Of a stretch of DNA of 64,000 nt, positions 58,634-64,000 are shown one piece after another (position 1 is the first letter of the stretch; each line of letters opens with the position of its first letter). The translations under genes and the position numbers were made by a program. The stretch spans positions 1 to 64,000 of the forward strand of contig CAJTPV010000006.1 of assembly GCA_910578505.1 (NCBI GenBank), written 5' to 3'. The notes beneath the pieces are model-generated. The model saw only the letters and a program-made list of their open reading frames with translations, searched no databases and had not been told where the DNA came from. Source of the DNA: an uncultured Oscillospiraceae bacterium. Its GTDB lineage: Bacteria > Bacillota > Clostridia > Oscillospirales > Oscillospiraceae.

Positions 58634-59356
58634 TTATCTGTGGCCTCCCAAAATTTCTTTCTGTTTCGCAATCAGCTGCATAATCCCGCCCTGGCACAGC
58701 TCCACCAGCTCCCGCTGCTCGGCGACGGTAAAGCTCCTCCCCTCGCCGGTGCCCTGGAGCTCGATGAGCCCGCCGCCGTCGTCCATCACGCAGTTGAGAT
58801 CCACCATAGCCCGGCTGTCCTCCTCATAGCACAGATCCAGCATGGGCCGGTCGTCAATGATCCCAGCGGACACGGCGGCCACATAGTGCCGGATGGGGTC
58901 CGCGGCAACCTTCCCCTGCTCCACCAGATGCCGGCAGGCCAGGGCCAGGGCGATAAAGCCCCCGGTGACAGACGCGGTGCGGGTGCCGCCGTCCCCCTGC
59001 AGGACGTCGCAGTCGATGGTGATGGTCCGCTCCCCCAGCGCCGCCAGGTCCACCGCCGAGCGCAGGCTGCGGCCCACCAGGCGCTGGATCTCCGCGCTGC
59101 GGGGACTGAGCTTCAGCCGGCTGATGTCCCGGCGGGTGCGCTCCCGGTTGGCCCTGGGCAGCATGGAGTACTCCGCCGTCACCCAGCCCGTGCCCTCCGG
59201 CACGTACCTGGGCGCGCCCTCCTCCACGCTGGCGCAGCAGAGCACCTTGGTCCCGCCGCACTGGATGAGCGCGCTGCCCTCGGCGTAGTCCACAAAACCG
59301 GTGGTGATGGAGACCGGCCGCAGCTCTTTGTCATTTCTTCCGTCAATTCTAGCCAT
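58634..59356 (-). CDS. rph: Ribonuclease PH
   Basis: A phosphorolytic 3'-5' exonuclease that trims tRNA 3' ends. The 240-residue protein has RIDGRNDKELRPVSITTGFV, EYSMLPRANRERTRRD, IQRLVGRSLRSAVDL, DCDVLQGDGGTRTASVTGGF and DLCYEEDSRAMVDLN. It ends one base before rdgB starts, and carries the rdgB ribosome binding site. Confidence 0.97.
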   Translation of the reverse strand: MARIDGRNDKELRPVSITTGFVDYAEGSALIQCGGTKVLCCASVEEGAPRYVPEGTGWVTAEYSMLPRANRERTRRDISRLKLSPRSAEIQRLVGRSLRSAVDLAALGERTITIDCDVLQGDGGTRTASVTGGFIALALACRHLVEQGKVAADPIRHYVAAVSAGIIDDRPMLDLCYEEDSRAMVDLNCVMDDGGGLIELQGTGEGRSFTVAEQRELVELCQGGIMQLIAKQKEILGGHR

Positions 59357-59378
59357 AGTTGTCCCCTCTGTTTTTGCA

Positions 59379-60257
59379 TCAGATCAATGCGTTTACATAT
59401 TCTTCCGCGTCAAAGGGCTGCAGGTCCTTGATATCCTCCCCCAGCCCCACGAACTTCACCGGCACCTGCAGCTCCTGGGCGATGGCAATGACGATGCCGC
59501 CCTTGGCCGTGCCGTCCAGCTTGGTCAGCACGATGCCCGTGCAGCCGGTGGTCTCCTTGAACTGCTTGGCCTGAATAAGGCCGTTCTGTCCGGTGGTGGC
59601 GTCCAGCACCAGCAGTGTTTCCACGGCGGCGTCCGGCATCTCCCGGTCGATGATCTTCTTCAGCTTGGCCAGCTCCGCCATGAGGTGGGCCTTGTTGTGC
59701 AGCCGCCCGGCGGTGTCGCAGATGACCACGTCCACCCCTCTGGCCCGGGCCGCCTGCAGCGCGTCAAACAGCACCGCGCCGGGGTCCGCCCCCTCCTTCT
59801 GCCGGACGATCTCGCATCTGGCCCGGTTGGACCAGATCTCCAGCTGGTCCGCCGCCGCCGCCCGGAAGGTGTCCCCGGCGCACAGCAGCACCCGCTTGCC
59901 CTCCAGCCGCAGGCTGTTGGCCAGCTTGCCGATGGACGTGGTCTTGCCCACGCCGTTGACGCCGATCATCAGCACGATGGACGGCTTGGTGCTCAGATCC
60001 AGCGCCGTGTCACCCACGTTCAGCTTCTCCGCCAGGATCTGCCGCAGACACTGCTTCACCGGCTCCTGACCGGAGATTTTGTCCTCGATCATGATCTGCC
60101 GCAGCTCCTTCACCGCGTCCATAGACGTCTGCATCCCCACGTCGGCCAGGATCAGCATTTCCTCCAGATCGTCGAAAAACGCCTCATCCGCCTCGCTGAT
60201 GGCCGCGCCGAAGACGTCGCCCATATACAGCTTCTTTAATTTCTGCCAAAAACCCAT
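59379..60257 (-). CDS. ftsY: Signal recognition particle receptor FtsY
   Basis: The SRP receptor GTPase for co-translational membrane targeting. The 292-residue protein has a short helical N domain (ADEAFFDDLEEMLILADVG), Walker A GVNGVGKTTSIGKLA, CDTAGRLHNK and TKLDGTAKGG. The N-terminal acidic A domain is nearly absent, as in many Bacillota. AAGGAAGG precedes ATG 60257; an in-frame extension to 60380 overlaps smc. It directly follows smc. Confidence 0.97.
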   Translation of the reverse strand: MGFWQKLKKLYMGDVFGAAISEADEAFFDDLEEMLILADVGMQTSMDAVKELRQIMIEDKISGQEPVKQCLRQILAEKLNVGDTALDLSTKPSIVLMIGVNGVGKTTSIGKLANSLRLEGKRVLLCAGDTFRAAAADQLEIWSNRARCEIVRQKEGADPGAVLFDALQAARARGVDVVICDTAGRLHNKAHLMAELAKLKKIIDREMPDAAVETLLVLDATTGQNGLIQAKQFKETTGCTGIVLTKLDGTAKGGIVIAIAQELQVPVKFVGLGEDIKDLQPFDAEEYVNALI

Positions 60258-60348
60258 TGTCCTTCCTTTCTTTGCCGTCCCGCCGGACGCAAGGGAAAAT
60301 ATTTCTCGCAGTTCGATTGCACAAAACTTTTCTTTTGTGCAATCACAC

Positions 60349-63300
60349 TCACTTGATATGAAATTCTGAGGCCACCTCATTCATATTGATCCGCAGCATC
60401 TTACTCACGCCCTTTTCCTGCATGGTCACGCCGTACAGGATATCCGCCGCCTCCATGGTCCCCCGGCGGTGGGTGATGACAATAAACTGGGTCTTATCCG
60501 AGATGGAGCGCATATACCGGGCCACCCGGATGACGTTGGCCTCATCCAGCGCCGCCTCGATCTCGTCCATGACGCAGAACGGCGTCGGGTGTACCTTCAA
60601 AATCGCGAAATACAATGCGATGGCCACGAAGGCCTTCTCCCCTCCTGAGAGGAGCGACAGGGTCTTCAGGGTCTTTCCGGGGGGCTGGACCTTGATCTCA
60701 ATGCCGCAGCTCAGGATGTCCTCCTCGTCCTCCAGCTCCAGCGTCGCCTGGCCGCCGCCGAACAGATGCAGGAAGGTCTCCTGGAAGGAGGCGTTGATCA
60801 GCCGGAACTGCTCTGCGAAAATCCCGGTCATCTCCCTGGTGATCTCCGCGATGATGCCCAGCAGCTCATCCTTCGCCCGTTCCACGTCGTCCCGCTGGCT
60901 GGTCAGGTACGTGTAGCGCTCATTGACCGTCTGGAACTGTTCGATGGCGCCCACGTTCACACTGCCCAGGCCGCTGATCTCCCGCTTCAATTCGCTGATG
61001 CGCCGGTTGGCCTTGGCGGCGGACTCCAGCTCGATCCGCTGCTCCATGGCGGCGGAGTGGCTCAGCTCGTAGCTCTCCCAGAGCTTATCCAGAATCTGCT
61101 TCTCCTCCATGTCGCCGGTATTCAGCTTCTGCTCCAGCCGGCTGGTCTCCCGGTCTGCGTCCAGCACCTCGTCGTTGCACTCCTTCAGGCGCTGTCCCAT
61201 GGCGGTCCGCTCCTGCTCCAGCCGCAGCTTTCCGTCCTGCAGCGCCCGCAGGCGCTCCTGCCCCTCTCTAGCCTGCAGCCGCAGGGAGGCGGCGGACGCC
61301 GTGCGGCTGTCGATCTCCCGCTCCGCCTCCTCAATGGCGGCCTCATACCTGTCTATACGCTGCAGCCGTTCCTCCCGGTCCCCGGCCAGATCGCGGGCCG
61401 TCTCCTCCAGCCTGGCCAGACTCTCCGAAACAGCCGTCCGCTCCGCCCGCAGCCCGGCCAGCTGCTCCTTTCTCTGGGACATCCCGGCGCTCAGCTGGTT
61501 GGAGTACTCCTGCAGCTGCGACTGCCCCGACAGCTTTTCCGCCGCCGCCGCCCGCAATGAGCCGGCCTCCTGTTCCTTGGCGTCGGTCTCCCGCTGCACA
61601 GCCGCCTGCCGTTCCCGGTGGTCTGCGATCCGGGCTGCCAGCGCGTCCCGTTCGCCCTGCAGATTTTCCACACTGCCGCGGACGCCCTCCAGCAGCGCCT
61701 CGTGCTGCTTCAGCTCGCCCCGCAGCTTCAAAACCGCGTCCTCAGCGGCGCGGCGCTGGCCCTCCGCCACCTGCAGCTCATACTGGGCGGCCTTCAGATC
61801 CCGACCGGCCTCCTCGCTCTCCCGCTGGGCCCCGGCCAGCTGCTCCGCCAGGACGTCCCGCCGTTTCTTCAGCGCCTCCAGCTCATTGGCCCGGCTCAGC
61901 ACGCCGGCGCTCTTGGACACGCTGCCGCCGGTCATGGACCCGCCCCGGTTCATCACCTGTCCGTCCAGTGTGACGATCCGGAACCGATGCCCATATTTCC
62001 TCGCAATGGCGATCCCGCAGTCCAGGTCCTCCACCACCACAGTGTACCCCAGCAGGTTGCGAAAAACGCCGGTATAGCGCGTATCGCAGGAGATCAGCCG
62101 GGAGGCGATGCCCACGAAGCCGTATTCGGCCTCCACGCCCCGCTCCTGGAGCTCGCCGCCCCGCATGGCGGTCAGCGGCAGGAAGGTGGCCCGCCCCGCG
62201 TCCCGCTGCTTCAGGAACGCGATGGCCCCCTTGGCGTCCTCCTCTCTGTCCACCACAATATTCTGCATCCCGGCCCCCAGGGCGGTCTCAATGGCGACGG
62301 CATATTTTGCCTCCACCTTCATCAGTCCCGCCGCCGGTCCGTGGACGCCCCGGAGAGCGCCCCGCTGGGCGGCGCGCATCACCTCGCGCACCGCCTTGCT
62401 GAAGCCCTCGTACTCCTTCTCCATTTCCGCGAGCATCCGGCAGCGGGATTCCACATTGTTCAGCTCCATGGTCAGCTGGAGCTTGGCCTCATTGGCCGCC
62501 TTCTCCCGCTTCTCCCGGCTCTCCATACGCAGCATATGGCCCTGAATCACATTGGCCGCGGCATTGGCATCCTCCTCCGCATCCTCCAGGGAGCGCCGCG
62601 CGGCCTTTCTGTCCCGCCCCACGGCCTCCATCTGGGCCCCGGCGGCCTCCAGCTCCTGTTCAACCGCCCGCTGCCGCTCCTCCATCTGCGCCTGTCCTGC
62701 GCTCAGCGCCGACAGGCTCTCCCGGCCCTTTGCGGCGGCGTCGGCGGCCAGGGCCTCCCTGGCCTGCAGGGCGCGCAGCTCGTCTACCGCGTTTCCCGCA
62801 CTGGCGGCGGCCTCCTCCGCCCGCACCCGCAGCTCATCCAGCTCCTTTTCCAGGGCGGCCGCCTGGCTGTCCAGCTCCTCTATGCGCCGGCGCTGACCCT
62901 CCATTTCCTCCTGGGTGCTCCGGCTGCGGCCCTCCTGGCGGGACAGCTCCTGGCTGATTTCGCCGATGGACTCCCGTTTGTGCTGTATTTCGGTGCGCAG
63001 CAGGCCGATGGCGTTCTCCTGGTCCTTGGCCTGGGATTCCAGTGCAGCGGTTTCCTGCCGCGTCTGCTCCTGCTGGGTGTCGTTTTCCTGCATCCGCTGG
63101 GAAAAGCGGTCGTTTTCCCCGTAGAGCTCATCCAGACGGCGCTGGGCCGCCTCCTGCCGCTCCTTTGCGGCGGCGTATTCGGCCTGCAGCCTGCTCTTCA
63201 GTGTCTTGATCTCGCTGAGCCGGTCCATCCAAACAGATATCTCCAGAATGCGCTGCTCATCTCGCAGCATCAGGTAGCGCTTTGCCTTCTCCGCCTGCTC

Positions 63301-63921
63301 CCGCAGGGGGATCACCTGCAGCTCCAGCTCGCTGATCTTGTCGTTGATGCGGACCAGGTTCTCCTCGGTCCGCTGGAGCCGCCGCTCCGCCTCCTCCTTG
63401 CGGTGGCGGAACTTGGAGATGCCGGCAGCCTCCTCAAAGATTTCCCGCCGGTCCGCGCTGCGCACAGATAAGATCTCATCGATCCGGCCCTGGCCGATCA
63501 TGGAGTAGCCCTCCCGGCCCAGGCCGGTGTCCATAAACAGCTCGTTGATATCCCGCAAGCGCACGGACTGTTTATTAATATAGTATTCGCTCTCACCGCT
63601 CCGGTAATAGCGGCGGGTGACCATGACCTCGCTGCTGTCCACACCTGGGAAGAGGTGGGCGCTGTTGTCCAGCACCAGCGTCACCTGGGCGAAGCCGACA
63701 GGACTGCGTTTGGCGGTGCCGCCGAAGATGACGTCCTCCATTTTGCCGCCCCGCAGGCTCTTGGCGGACTGCTCCCCCATAACCCAGCAGAGGGCGTCTG
63801 ATATATTGGACTTCCCGGAACCGTTGGGACCGACAATGGCGGTGATCTCCTCGCCGAAGTCCAGCACCGTCTTATCCGGAAAAGATTTAAAGCCCTGGAT
63901 CTCCAGCGCCCGCAGATACAC
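60349..63921 (-). CDS. smc: Chromosome segregation protein SMC
   Basis: The ATPase core of bacterial condensin. About 1190 residues: N-terminal head with Walker A GPNGSGKSNISDALCWVMGE, long coiled coils, a hinge around GVHGPAAGLMKVEAKYAVAI, and the C-terminal head with signature LLSGGEKAFVAIALYFAIL and Walker B CVMDEIEAALDEANV. I prefer GTG 63921, which gives the normal MYLRALEIQGF start; ATG 63945 is the alternative, and neither has a strong ribosome binding site. ftsY follows. The upstream gene lies outside the window. Confidence 0.97.
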   Translation of the reverse strand: MYLRALEIQGFKSFPDKTVLDFGEEITAIVGPNGSGKSNISDALCWVMGEQSAKSLRGGKMEDVIFGGTAKRSPVGFAQVTLVLDNSAHLFPGVDSSEVMVTRRYYRSGESEYYINKQSVRLRDINELFMDTGLGREGYSMIGQGRIDEILSVRSADRREIFEEAAGISKFRHRKEEAERRLQRTEENLVRINDKISELELQVIPLREQAEKAKRYLMLRDEQRILEISVWMDRLSEIKTLKSRLQAEYAAAKERQEAAQRRLDELYGENDRFSQRMQENDTQQEQTRQETAALESQAKDQENAIGLLRTEIQHKRESIGEISQELSRQEGRSRSTQEEMEGQRRRIEELDSQAAALEKELDELRVRAEEAAASAGNAVDELRALQAREALAADAAAKGRESLSALSAGQAQMEERQRAVEQELEAAGAQMEAVGRDRKAARRSLEDAEEDANAAANVIQGHMLRMESREKREKAANEAKLQLTMELNNVESRCRMLAEMEKEYEGFSKAVREVMRAAQRGALRGVHGPAAGLMKVEAKYAVAIETALGAGMQNIVVDREEDAKGAIAFLKQRDAGRATFLPLTAMRGGELQERGVEAEYGFVGIASRLISCDTRYTGVFRNLLGYTVVVEDLDCGIAIARKYGHRFRIVTLDGQVMNRGGSMTGGSVSKSAGVLSRANELEALKKRRDVLAEQLAGAQRESEEAGRDLKAAQYELQVAEGQRRAAEDAVLKLRGELKQHEALLEGVRGSVENLQGERDALAARIADHRERQAAVQRETDAKEQEAGSLRAAAAEKLSGQSQLQEYSNQLSAGMSQRKEQLAGLRAERTAVSESLARLEETARDLAGDREERLQRIDRYEAAIEEAEREIDSRTASAASLRLQAREGQERLRALQDGKLRLEQERTAMGQRLKECNDEVLDADRETSRLEQKLNTGDMEEKQILDKLWESYELSHSAAMEQRIELESAAKANRRISELKREISGLGSVNVGAIEQFQTVNERYTYLTSQRDDVERAKDELLGIIAEITREMTGIFAEQFRLINASFQETFLHLFGGGQATLELEDEEDILSCGIEIKVQPPGKTLKTLSLLSGGEKAFVAIALYFAILKVHPTPFCVMDEIEAALDEANVIRVARYMRSISDKTQFIVITHRRGTMEAADILYGVTMQEKGVSKMLRINMNEVASEFHIK

Positions 63922-64000
63922 GACATCACCCGCCTCTCTTTCCATGTTATATATTGGGCATAGGCGCTCCTCTCTATCGCGATAGGAGCACAACATAATT

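Overview
The window is a GC-rich (roughly 60 %) stretch of a bacterial chromosome, almost certainly from a Bacillota/Clostridia gut commensal of the Oscillospiraceae type (Flavonifractor, Lawsonibacter or Oscillibacter-like). The genus is an inference from protein style: archaeal-type ProS, LuxS, clostripain-like C11 peptidase, SLH repeats of the AYYYxAVxWAVxKGI type, paired LCP proteins and an SMC/FtsY operon. Nearly all of it is coding. No rRNA, tRNA or CRISPR array was seen. The single mobile element is an IS110-family insertion at about 2.1-3.7 kb.

Layout. 0-5.4 kb: a TfoX-C-like small protein divergent from proS, then the IS110 element, an ICMT-like membrane methyltransferase and a SleB-like cell-wall hydrolase whose signal peptide is interrupted by TGA. 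5.4-10.1 kb: a TIGR04255 protein, then a BlaI repressor / secreted sensor-domain protein / BlaR1-type M56 peptidase operon in which the last two proteins carry the same extracytoplasmic domain. 10.1-14 kb, minus strand: a DUF2975-XRE-lipoprotein-polytopic membrane protein operon and an SLH protein. 14.1-15.4 kb: mtnN-luxS (activated methyl cycle, AI-2). 15.4-23.7 kb, minus strand: MATE exporter, membrane-anchored C11 peptidase, carbon-nitrogen hydrolase, GNAT and a large lipoprotein. 23.8-28 kb: GNAT, azlCD, DUF1836, hemolysin III and an aromatic-acid-exporter-like protein.

28-33.1 kb is the str operon on the minus strand (L7Ae-like, rpsL, rpsG, fusA, tuf) with its own promoter and no adjacent rpoBC. 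lysA and asnS follow. 36-45.4 kb, plus strand: DUF1294, AraC/GyrI-like regulator, smpB, Uma2, cyclophilin, an RCC1-SLH surface protein, a cytosolic ParB-like/BMP fusion coupled to a metallophosphoesterase, and a DEAD-box helicase. 45.4-52.7 kb: a TroA-like binding lipoprotein, DUF2007, rsmI, a Met-rich lipoprotein, MarR-TSUP, recG and DUF4180.

52.7-64 kb, minus strand, is a housekeeping block: smc, ftsY, rph, rdgB, yhbY, a nadD-yqeK fusion, two LCP cell-wall ligases and rsfS. It joins chromosome segregation, protein targeting, RNA processing, NAD synthesis and envelope assembly.

The most unusual items are the BlaI/BlaR1 locus with a non-PBP sensor shared by a stand-alone secreted protein, the ParB-like/BMP fusion with its coupled phosphoesterase, the candidate bridge RNA of the IS110 element, and the nonsense codon in the hydrolase signal peptide. 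None of these was tested by database search.
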